Shown here piece after piece: positions 34,601 through 46,600 of a DNA stretch of 64,000 nucleotides (position 1 is its first letter; every line of letters begins with the position of its first letter). This stretch comes from Azospirillum oryzae (lineage in GTDB: Bacteria > Pseudomonadota > Alphaproteobacteria > Azospirillales > Azospirillaceae): assembly GCF_008364795.1 (NCBI RefSeq), contig NZ_VTTM01000004.1, positions 36,770 to 100,769 on the forward strand, read 5' to 3'. The notes under the pieces are model-generated. The model saw only the letters and a program-made list of their open reading frames with translations, did no database searches and was not told the DNA's origin. Position numbers and translations under genes: made by a program.

Positions 34601-37600
34601 GAGGCCCGACAACTGGGCGGCGGTCAGACTGACCGAACCGGCGGTGGGCGTCAGAATGTTGCCGTTGGCATCCACCAGCGCCGAGCCGGCCGGCAGGCCG
34701 GACAGGACGATGGCCATCGTCTCCGACCCGTCGGTGTCGACCAGTGCCGCCGTCAGGTTCAGCGCGATCAGCGAATCCTCGTTGCCGGACGCGTTGGCGA
34801 CGATGACGGTGGGGGCGTCGGTGACCGCCGTCACCTCCACATGGATGCTGGCGGTCGTGCTCGCCGTGTCCTTGTTGGAGCTTTCCAGGCTGGTCGCGGT
34901 CAGCGTCAGGTCCATGCCGCCGGAATAGTTGCGCGGCGGCGTGATTGTCAGGCCCGACAGCTCCGACGTCTTCAGGGTCCAGGACCCGTCGCCGTTGTTG
35001 GAGCCGTGGTTCAGCACCGCGCCCTCGGGCAGGCCCGACAGGATGACCGCCATCGTCTCCGACCCGTCGGTGTCGACGAGGCTGGCCGACAGGTCCAGGG
35101 CGATGGGCGTGTCCTCCGCGCCGGTCGCGTTATGGACGATGACGGCGGGCGCGTCGGCGGCGGCCGTGTAGGTGACGGACAGCGTCTTGGTCGACCAGGC
35201 GGGCGTCGCGGTGCCGTCCTGGGCGGCCGCCTCCACCGTCAGGGTCACCGTGCCGGCATAGTTGGCCGGCGGCGTCAGCGTCAGCGCCGCGCGATCCGAC
35301 GCGGACAGGCCGGTGAGATCATAGACTCCGTTGCCGAGCGAGGCGCCGCCCGACAGGGTGAAGCCGGCCGGAACCGTCACCCGCAGCGCGGTGATCACCT
35401 CGCCTGTGCCGACCAGATCGGTGACGGCGGCGGAGATGGACAGGCTGGCAGCATGATCCTCCTGCGCCGTGACGGAGCTGGCGCTGATGGAGGGGGCGTC
35501 GCTGACCGGCGCCACCTCGACCGCCAGGGTCTTGGTCGTGGTCGCCCGGTCGGCGTTGCCGCTTTCGCGCGCGACCGCGGTCACCGTCAGTTGGAAGGTC
35601 CCGCTGGCGTCGTGCGGCGGGGTGAATTTCAACCCGGACAGCTGGTCGGGGGTCAGCACCCACTTCCCGGTGGCGGAGTCCAGATAGCCGGCCGACAGCG
35701 AGGCACCGGTCGGCACCCCTTCGATGACGATGCTGGCCAGAACCTCCGACCCGTCGGTGTCGGCCAGCGCGGCGGTGATGTCCAGCGCGATGGCCGTGTC
35801 CTCGTTGCCGGAGGCGGCCTGCACGGTCAGCAGCGGATTGTCGGCGACGGCGGTGACCGTCACCGCCTGTGTCAGGCTGGTGTGGGTGTTGCCGGTGCCG
35901 GAAACCACCTCGATGCCGAGGGTGAAATCGGCGTCGCTGTTGGAGGGCGGCGTCAGCGACAGCCCGGCCAACTGGGCCGGCGTCAGGGTAATCGAGCCGT
36001 TGGCGATGGTCAGCGTGTCGCCGGCGGTGTTGGTCAGGACGGCCCCGGTCGGAATGCCGGACAGAGTGACGGAACTGACGCCGCTCCAGTCATGCAGGCC
36101 GGTGTCGAGATGCAGGGCGACGGTGCTGTCCTCCGCCGTCGTGACGCCGGACGGGCGGTCGCTGCCGACGCCGGTCGCCGGATCAGGGGTCGTGCCGCCG
36201 GTGCCGCCGCCGGTGGATCCTCCACCGGTCGAGCCGCCGCCCGTCGATCCACCACCGGTCGATCCACCGCCAGTGCCTCCCCCACCGGTGGACCCGCCAA
36301 CCGTCGAGGCGGTGGTGGTCCAGCTCAGCACGAAGCTGTCGGACACGCTGGTGTTGCGGTCGCCCTCGCTCTCGATGCTGTAGGGATTGACCGTCAGGGT
36401 GACGCTGGCCGTGTCGACGGTGCCCGACACGCTGTGTGTGATGCCGGCGGCATTGGCGTCCTTGACGGTCAGCTTCAGGCCGCCCTCGCCCAGCGCCTTG
36501 GCATACTCCTCGGCGGTCAGCGTCCAGGTACCGTTGCCGTTGTCGAGGCCGCGCGACAGCACCGTGCCCTTCGGCACGCCGGAGATGGTGACCGCCAGCG
36601 TTTCCGAGCCGTCTGTGTCCTGCAGGAAGGCGTTCAGGTTCAGCACCATGCCGTCCGGCACGCCGGCCACCGACTGGTCGTCGACATGGTAGGCCTCGAC
36701 CGCGCCGTTCGCCCCGTGCGACACCGGCGCGTCGGCCACCGCGCTGACGGTGACGGTCGGGGTGTAGGTCCTGGTCAGGCTGTCGGTGCCGTCCACCGCC
36801 GTCACCTTGACGGTGATGGTGAAGTCGTCGGCGTTGTTGGCCGGCACGTTCAGCCGCAGATTTCCAAGCTTGGCCGGATCGACGGTCCAGCTGCCGTCAT
36901 GGTTGTCGGTCAGCGCGCCGGCATCCGTGCTGGTCAGGGTGACCCCGGCCGGCAGGCCGGAGATGACGATGGAGGAGATATGCTCCGACCCGTCGCTGTC
37001 GCCGGTCAGGGCGGAGATGGTCAGCGGGATGCCGCCGACGGCGTCCTCCTGCGCATGGGCGCCGATGGAGACGACCGGCTCGTCCGTCTTGGGGTCGACG
37101 GTGACGGTCAGGTCGCGGGTGTCCTTCAGCATCCCGCCGGAGGTCGCGCCGTTCACCGAGATGATCGGCGCGCCGTTGCTGTCGGTGGTGATGACGTCCA
37201 CCTTCAGCGTGATCGTCCCGGCGAAGTCCTGCTTGGTCGTCAGGGTCAGTTCGTTGCGATACTCCACATCGACCGACCAGCGGCCGTTGCCGAGATAGAC
37301 CAGCCCGCTCTCATGCCCCGTCGCCAGCGACAGCCAGGAGCCGGACGGCAGGTTGCTGACGACCAGCGACAGGCGCTCCGACCCGTCATTGTCGACCATC
37401 ACCAGATCGCCGAGCCGCAGGTTGATCGCCGTGTCCTCGTTGCCGCGGGCGGTGAGCGTGCCGTTGGGCGTCACCACGTCGGCCACGCCCTGCACGTCGA
37501 CATGGACGGTCATCGCCGCCGCATCGGCGATGGAGCCGTTGGAGCTTTCCGTCGCCCGCGCGGTGAAGGTCAGATCGAAGCCGGTGTTGGAGTTGGCCGG

Positions 37601-40600
37601 CGGGGTGATGGTCAGGCCGGTCAGGTCGGCCTGGGTCAGCACCCACTTGCCGAGGCCCGCGTCGTAATGACCATGGTTCAGCGTTGCCCCGGCCGGCACG
37701 CCGCCGACCAGGATGCTGAGGCTTTCCGAACCGTCGCGGTCGGTCAGGGCGGCGACCACCGATAGCGGAATGGCTGTGTCCTCGCGCCCCACCGCGTCGG
37801 AGGCCGACAGCACCGGCGTATCGGCGACCGCGTTGACGGTCACCGCCAGCGACTGCTGCGCCGAGGTGGCGGTGGTCGTTCCCTCCACCGAGGTGGCGGT
37901 GATCTTCAGCGTCACCGTGCCGGAATAGTTCAGCGGCGGCGTGAAGCTCAGGCCGCTCAGCTGGCCCGGCGTCAGGGTCCAGCTGCCGTCGGCGTTGTGG
38001 GTGCCGGCGGACAGGGTCGCCCCCTCGGGCACGCCGGTGATGGTGATGTGGTCCAGCGTCTCCCCGGTCACGTCGGACAGGTGGGCGTCGATGGTCAGCG
38101 GGATGGCGCTGTCCTCGTTGCCGGTGGCCGCGGTGGGGATGACGATGGGGGCGTCGGCGACGCCGGTGACGGTCACCGACAGGGTTGCCGGCGCCGACAC
38201 GGCGGTGGAACCGTTCTCCTGCTCCACCGAGGTCGCGGTGACGCTGAGGGTGATGGTGCCGGAGAAGTCGTGCGGCGGAGTCAGGCGCAGGTTCGGCAGA
38301 TCGGCCGCATCCACCTTCCAGGTCTTGCTGCCGTCGCTCTGGGTGCTGACAACGCTGCCGAAATTCAGGCTGGCCCCGTCCGGGACGCCGGAGATGGTGA
38401 CGTAGCCGATGCTCTCCGACCCGTCGGTGTCGGTCAGGGCCGGGGTGATCTTCAGGGCGACGGCGGTGTCCTCATCCGTCGCGGCGGCGGCGGCGGTCAC
38501 GGTGGGCGCATCGGCCACCGCATCGACGGTGATGGTGCCGGTCGCCGTCTGCGTGCCGCGCGCCGTGCCGGCGCTGGTGCTGTCGATCGTCCCGACCTTC
38601 AGCGTATAGGCGAGGTCGGCGTCGGAGTTGTGGGCGGTGACGACCGTCAGCCCCTGGACCGTCCAGGTCCCCGCCGTCCCGCCGGCCGCCAGCGCCGTGG
38701 TCGGGATCGTCCAGCTGTAGTTGCCGGAGGCATCGGGACCGCTGCGGGTCAATTCCACGCCGTTCACGTACAACTTGGCGCCGGCCACGTCCTGCTGCGA
38801 GGCGGCCATGGTCAGGGTGACGCTCTCCACCTTTTCCGGGCTGGCGGCGTCGATATCGCTCAGCGTGATGGTCGGGGCGAGCGCGATGCCGCCGGACGCG
38901 TCCTCGTTGCCGCGCGCGGCCAGCGTGAAGAGCGTGATGGCATCGGCCTGAGGCGTGACTTTGATCGTCTGCGTGGCGGTGGAGGTGCCGCCATAGCCGT
39001 CGGTCACCGTGAAGGAGAAGGTTTCCGTGCCGCTGAAATCGGCGTCCGGCGTGTAGGTGAAGGTGCCGTCGGCGTTCACCACCAGCGTGCCGTGGGCCAG
39101 ACGCACCGGCTGCCCGGCGTCGCCAGGTCCCTTGAAGGTCTGCGTGTCGTCGGTGCGGCCATTGACCGTGTCCTGGTCCGTCGCGCCCAGCCGTCCGGTG
39201 ACGACGGTGTCCTCCGTGGTTCCGGTGGTGGCCGCCGTTGCGGTCGGCGCATAGTTCAGCGCCGTGCGCACATCGACCGGTCGACCGTCGACGTAAAGCT
39301 CCAGCTTCTCGAAATCCGCCACCTTGATGCCGAGCGCGTTCAGGGTGGTGGCGTTGGCGACGTTGGTGTCCTGGCTCGAGGCGTTGGGAAGAGCGCCGGC
39401 GGTCTCGATCTGGTTGCGCAGGGTGCGCAGGTCGGCCAGGATCGACGCATCGGACAGCTGCGCCCCGGTCAGCATCACCCGGAAGGTGTCGATGCCGGTG
39501 TCGCCGTCCTGCTGTTCCGGCTTGGACGACGTGCCGCCGTCGGTGCCGACGGTGAAGATCGACAGATCGTCGCCCGCGCCGCCGCGGACGGTGTCGGTGC
39601 CGGCGCCGCCGGTGATGGTGTCGGTGCCGCCACCGCCAAGCAGGATGTTGGCGCCGCTGTCGCCGGTGATGACGTCGTCGAAGGCCGAGCCGGTGACGTT
39701 CTCCAGATTGCGCAGGGTGTCGGTGCCCTCGCCGGTGCCGATGCCGGTCGCCAGATTGGCGTTCACCGCGGTGGCCGAGGCGGCGTAGGTCACCGTGTCG
39801 TTGTCCGCTCCGCCATCCAGGACGTCGTCGCCGAGACCGCCGCTCAGGGTGTCGTTGCCGGCCCCGCCATAGATGGTGTCGTTGCCGTCCCCACCTTCGA
39901 GGCTGTCGGCGCCTTTGGGCGTGTTGGTGAACTTGATGGTCAGCGTCTGGGCGACGCTGTTGGCGGTGCTGCCGTTCTCCCGCTCTTCCGAGGTCGTGAC
40001 CACGGTGAGGGTGATGGGGGTGGCGCTGTCCCCCTCCTTGGCGGTCAGGGTCAGGCCGGACAGCTGGGCCTGGGTCAGCGTCCAGGTCCCGTCGGCATTG
40101 TGCGTGCCGGCGCTGAGCGTCGCATCGGCCGGAACGCCGGAGATCGTCACCCTGGAGATCGACTCCGACCCGTCGACGTCCGTCACGGCGGGGGTGATGG
40201 TCAGGCCGGTGGTGAAGGTGCCGGTGCCGTCGCCATAGATCAGGTCGTCGCCGGCGCCGCCCCGGATGGTGTCCTTGCCTGCACCGCCCGACAGCGTGTC
40301 GTTGCCGGCGGTGCCGGTCAACACGTCGTTCTGGCCGGTCGCAAGGTCGTAGGTGATGGGCGTCACGCCGAGCGTCGGCGTGTCGGCCACCGCCACCACA
40401 GTGACGGTCAGCGTCGTCTGCACGGAGACAGGGGACAGCCCGCGGTCGGTGGCCGTGGCGGTAATGGTCAGCGTGAAGTCGACGTCGCTGTCGTGCGGCG
40501 GCGTGATGGTCAGGCCGGTCAACTGGGCCGGGGCCAGAGTCCAGGTGCCATCGGCATTGTGCGTGCCGGCGCTGAGCGTCGCCCCGGTCGGAACGCCGGC

Positions 40601-43600
40601 GATGACTATGCTCAGCGTTTCCGAACCGTCCAGATCGGTCAGGGCGGACCGGATGTCCAGTGCAATGGCGGTGTCTTCGTTGCCGCTCGCGGCGGTGACG
40701 CTCAGCGTCGGGATGTCGGTCACCGGATCGACGGTGACGTGCAGGGTCTTGCTCCTGGTCGCTTCGGCAGCGACGCCATCCTTGGCGACGGCGGTGACGG
40801 TCAGGTCGAAATCGACGTCGCTGTTCGACGGCGGCGTGATGGTCAGGCCGGCAAGCTGATCCTTGGTCAGCGTGATCGAGCCGCCGGTGACCGTCAGCGT
40901 GCCGTTCAGAGTGTTGGAGATCGTGGCGCCGGTGGGGATGCCGGCGATCCGGATGCTCAGTGTTTCAGAGCCGTCCAGATCGGTCAGCGCCGGGCTGATC
41001 GACAATGCGATGGCGGTGTCTTCGTTACCCTGCGCGGCGGTGACGCTCAGCGTCGGCGTGTCGCTCACCGGATCGACGGTGACGTGCAGGGTCTCGCTCT
41101 TGGTCGCTTCGACGGCGACGCCGTCCTTGGCGACGGCGGTCACCGTCAGGTCGAAATCGACGTCGCTGTTCGACGGCGGCGTGATCGTCAGGCCGGTCAG
41201 CTGGGCCGGGGTGAGGGTCCAGGTGCCATCGGCGTTGTGGGTGCCGGCGCTGAGCGTCGCGCCGGTAGGAACGCCGGCGATGACGATGCTCAGCGCTTCC
41301 GAACCGTCGGTATCGGTCAGCGCCGGGTTGATGGTCAGCGCGATGGCAGTGTCCTCATTGCCACGCGCACTGGTGACGCTCAGCGTCGGGGTGTCGGTCA
41401 CCGGATCGACGGTGACGTGCAGGGTCTCGGTCTTGGTCGCTGCGACGGCGACACCGTCCTTGGCGATGGCGGTGACGGTCAGGTCGAAATCCACGTCGCT
41501 GTTCGACGGCGGCGTGATCGTCAGACCAGCCAACTGGGCCGGGGTGAGGGTCCAGGTGCCATCGGCGTTGTGGGTGCCGGCGCTGAGAATCGCCCTGGTC
41601 GGAACGCCGGCGATGACGATGCTCAAGGCTTCCGAACCGTCGGTATCGGTCAGGGCCGGGTTGATGGTCAGCGCGATGGCGGTGTCTTCATTGCCACGGG
41701 CGCTGGTGACGCTCAGCGTCGGGGTGTCCGACACCGGGTTGACGGTCACCGGCAGCGTCTGGGTCACCGATACCGCATCGGCGCTACCATCCTTGGCCGT
41801 GGCCGTGACGGTCAGGGTGAAGTCCACGTCGCTGTTCGACGGCGGCTTGACGGTCAGCCCGGCGAGCTGATCCTTGGTCAGCGTGATCGAGCCGCCGGTG
41901 ACGGTCAGCACGTCACCCGCCGTATTGCCGAGCGTGGCACCGGCGGGAATGCCGCTGATGGTGATGCTCAGCGTTTCCGACCCGTCCAGGTCGGTCAGCG
42001 CCGGATTGATCGCCAGCGCGATGGCGGTGTCTTCGTCGCCGCGGGCGCTGGTGACGGAGAGCGTCGGAGTATCGGTCACCGGATCGACGGTGACGTGCAG
42101 GGTCTCGCTCTTGGTCGCTGCGACGGCGACACCGTCCTTGGCGATGGCGGTGACGGTCAGGTCGAAATCCACGTCGCTGTTCGACGGCGGCGTGATCGTC
42201 AGGCCGGCGAGCTGATCCTTGGTCAGCGTGATCGAGCCGCCGGTGACCGTCAGCGTGCCGTTCAGCGTGTTGGCGAGCGTGGCACCGGCGGGGATGCCGG
42301 TGATCCGGATGCTCAAGGCTTCGGACCCGTCGGTGTCGGTCAGGGCCGGGTTGATGCCCAGCGCGATGGCGGTGTCTTCATTGCCACGCGCGCTGGTGAC
42401 GGAGAGCGTCGGGGTGTCGGTCACCGGATCGACGGTGACGTGCAGGGTCTCGCTCTTGGTCGCTGCGACGGCGACACCGTCCTTGGCGACGGCGGTGACC
42501 GTCAGGTCGAAATCGACGTCGCTGTTCGTCGGCGGCGTGATCGTCAGACCGGTCAGCTGGGCTGGAGTCAGAGTCCAAGTGCCGTCGGCATTGTGGGTGC
42601 CGGCGCTGAGAATCGCACCGGTCGGAACGCCGGCGATGACGATGCTCAAGGCTTCCGACCCGTCGGTGTCGGTCAGCGCCGGGCTGATCGACAGTGCGAT
42701 GGCGCTGTCTTCATTGCCACGGGCGCTGGTGACGTTCAGCGTCGGCGTGTCGCTCACCGGATCGACGGTGACGCGCAGGGTCTCGCTCTTGGTCGCTTCG
42801 ACGGCGACGCCGTCCTTGGCGACGGCGGTGACGGTCAGGTCGAAATCGACGTCGCTGTTCGAAGGCGGCGTGATCGTCAGACCGGACAGTTGGGCTGGCG
42901 TCAGAGTCCAGGTGCCATCGGCGTTGTGGGTGCCGGCGCTGAGAATCGCCCCGGCCGGAACGCCGGCGATGATGATGCTCAGGGCTTCCGAGCCGTCGGT
43001 GTCGGTCAGCGCCGGGCTGATCGTCAGTGCGATGGCGGTGTCTTCGTTGCCGCGGGCGCTGGTGACGGAGAGCGTCGGAGTATCGGTCACCGGATCGACG
43101 GTGACGTGCAGGGTCTCGCTCTTGGTCGCTGCGACGGCAACGCCGTCCTTGGCGATGGCGGTGACGGTCAGGTCGAAATCAACGTCGCTATTCGACGGCG
43201 GCGTGATCGTCAGACCAGCCAACTGGGCCGGGGTCAGCGTCCAGGTGTCATCGGCGTTGTGCGTACCGGCGCTGAGAATCGCCCCGGTCGGAACACCGGC
43301 GATGACGATGCTCAGTCCTTCCGAGCCGTCGGTATCGGTCAGTGACGGGCTGATCGTCAGTGCGATGGCGGTGTCTTCGTTGCCGCGGGCGCTGGTGACG
43401 GAGAGCGTCGGAGTATCGGTCACCGGATCGACGGTGACGCGCAAGGTCTCGGTCTTGGTCGCTTCGGTGGCAACGCCGTCCTTGGCGATGGCGGTGACGG
43501 TCAGGTCGAAATCGACGTCGCTGTTCGACGGCGGCGTGATCGTCAGACCAGCCAACTGGGCCGGGGTGAGGGTCCAGGTGCCATCGGCGTTGTGGGTGCC

Positions 43601-46600
43601 GGCGCTGAGCGTCGCACCGGTCGGAACGCCGGCGATGACGATGCTCAAGGCTTCCGAGCCGTCGCTGTCGGTCAGCGCCGGGTTGATCGTCAGCGCGATG
43701 GCGGTGTCTTCGTTTCCACGCGCGGCAGTGACGCTCAGCGTCGGGGTGTCCGACACCGGGTTGACGGTCACCGGCAGCGTCTGGGTCACCGATACCGCAT
43801 CGGCAGTGCCGTCCTTGGCCGTGGCCGTGACGGTCAGGGTGAAGTCCACGTCGCTGTTCGACGGCGGCGTGACGGTCAGGCCGGCGAGCTGATCCTTGGT
43901 CAGCGTGATCGAGCCGCCGGTAACCGTCAGCGTGCCGTTCAGCGTGTTGGCGAACATGGCACCGGCGGGGATGCCGCTGATGGTGATGCTCAGCGCCTCG
44001 GAGCGGTCCAGGTCGGTCAGGGCCGGGTTGATCGCCAGCGCAATGGCAGTGTCTTCGTTACCCTGCGCGGCGGTAACGCTCAGCGTCGGGGTGTCGCTCA
44101 CCGGATCGACGGTGACGTGCAGAATCTCGCTCTTGGTTGCCTCGGTGGCGACGCTGTCCTTGGCGATGGCAGTGACGGTCAGGGTGAAATCCACGTCGCT
44201 GTTCGACGGCGGCGTGATGGTCAGGCCGGTCAACTGGGCCGGGGTGAGGGTCCAGGTGCCATCGGCGTTGTGGGTGCCGGCGCTGAGCGTCGCCCCGGTC
44301 GGAACGCCGGCGATGACGATGCTCAGCGCTTCCGAGCCGTCCAGGTCGGTCAGCGCCGGGTTGATCGCCAGCGCGATGGCAGTGTCTTCGTTGCCGCGGG
44401 CGGCGGTGACGCTCAGCGTTGGGGTGTCGCTCACCGGATCGACGGTGACGCGCAAGGTCTCGATCTTGGTCGCTTCGGTGGCGACGCCATCCTTGGCGAT
44501 GGCGGTGACGGTCAGGTCGAAATCGACGTCGCTGTTCGACGGCGGCGTGATGGTCAGACCGGTCAACTGGGCCGGAGTCAGAGTCCAGGTGCCGTCGGCA
44601 TTGTGGGTGCCGGCGCTCAGTGTCGCCCCGGTCGGAACGCCGGCGATGGTGATGCTCAACGCTTCCGAGCCGTCGGTGTCGGTCAGGGCCGGGCTGATCG
44701 TCAGTGCGATGGCGGTGTCTTCGTTGCCGCGGGCGCTGGTGACGGAGAGCGTCGGGGTGTCGGTCACCGGATCGACGGTGACGTGCAAAGTCTCGGTCTT
44801 GGTGGCTTCGACGGCGACGCCGTCCTTGGCGATGGCAGTCACCGTCAGGTCGAAATCGATGTCGCTGTTCGACGGCGGCGTGATGGTCAGGCCGGTCAAC
44901 TGGGCCGGGGTGAGGGTCCAAGTGCCATCGGCGTTGTGGGTGCCGGCGCTGAGAATCGCCCCGGTCGGAACGCCGGCGATGACGATGCTCAGCGCTTCCG
45001 AGCCGTCGGTGTCGGTCAGCGCCGGGTTGATCGTCAGCGCGATGGCGGTGTCTTCGTTGCCACGCGCGGCAGTGACGGAAAGCGTCGGGGTATCGGTCAC
45101 CGGATCGACGGTGACATGCAGGGTCTCGCTCTTGGTCGCTTCGGTGGCGACGCCGTCCTTGGCGATGGCGGTGACGGTCAGGTCGAAATCGACGTCGCTG
45201 TTCGACGGCGGCGTGATCGTCAGACCAGCCAACTGGGCCGGGGTGAGGGTCCAGGTGCCATCGGCGTTGTGGGTGCCGGCGCTGAGCGTCGCCCCGGTCG
45301 GAACGCCGGCGATGACGATGCTCAAGGCTTCCGAGCCGTCGCTGTCGGTCAGCGCCGGGTTGATCGTCAGCGCGATGGCGGTGTCTTCGTTTCCACGCGC
45401 GGCAGTGACGCTCAGCGTCGGGGTGTCCGACACCGGATTGACGGTCACCGGCAGCGTCTGGGTCACCGATACCGTATCGGCGCTACCATCCTTGGCCGTG
45501 GCCGTGACGGTCAGGGTGAAGTCCACGTCGCTGTTCGACGGCGGCGTGACGGTCAGGCCGGCGAGTTGATCCTTGGTCAGCGTGATCGAGCCGCCGGTGA
45601 CGGTCAGCACGTTGCCCGCCGTGTTGCCGAGGGTCGCACCGGCGGGAATGCCGCTGATGGTGATGCTCAGCGCCTCGGATCCGTCCAGATCGGTCAGCGC
45701 CGGGCTGATCGCCAAGGCGATGGCGGAATCTTCGTTGCCGCTCGCGGCAGTGACGGTCAGGGTCGGGGTGTCGGTCACCGGATCGACGGTGACGTGCAGG
45801 GTCTCGCTCTTGGTTGCCTCGACGGCGACACCGTCCTTGGCGATGGCGGTGACGGTCAGGTCGAAATCCACGTCGCTGTTCGACGGCGGCGTGATCGTCA
45901 GGCCCGCGAGCTGGGCCGGAGTCAGAGTCCAGGTGCCGTCGGCATTGTGGGTGCCGGCGCTCAGCGTCGCCCCGGCCGGAACGCCGGCGATGGAGATCGT
46001 CAGCGCCTCCGACCCGTCGGTGTCGGTCAGGGCCGGGCTGATCGTCAGCGGGATGGCGGTGTCTTCGTTGCCCTGGGCGGCGGTGACGGCCAGGGTCGGG
46101 GTATCGGACACCGGGTTGACGGTGACCTGCAAGGGCGCACTGGTGCTTGCCGTACCGGCATCGCCGTCCTTGGCGGTGGCCGTGACGGTCAGGGTGAAAT
46201 CCTCGTCGCTGTTCTGCGGCGGGGTGATCTTCAGACCGGCCAACTGGGCCGGCGTCAGGGTGATCGAGCCGCCGGAGATGGTCAGCGCCTCGCCGGCTGT
46301 GTTGGTCAGCACCGCCCCGTCCGGAATCCCGGAGATGGTGATGCTCAGGGTTTCCGATCCATCCGTGTCCGTCAGGGCCGGATTGATCGTCAGGGCAATT
46401 GCCGTGTCCTCGTCGCCTGCCGCCGTCTGGACGGTGAGCGTCGGCGTGTCCGACACCGGCGCGACGGCCACCGCAAGGGTCTGCGTCACCGATACCGGGT
46501 CGGCCGTGCCGTCCTTTGCCGTGGCGGTGACGGTCAGGGTGAAGTCAACGTCGCTGTTCTGCGGCGGCGTGATGGTCAGGCCGGCGAGCTGGGCCGGGGT

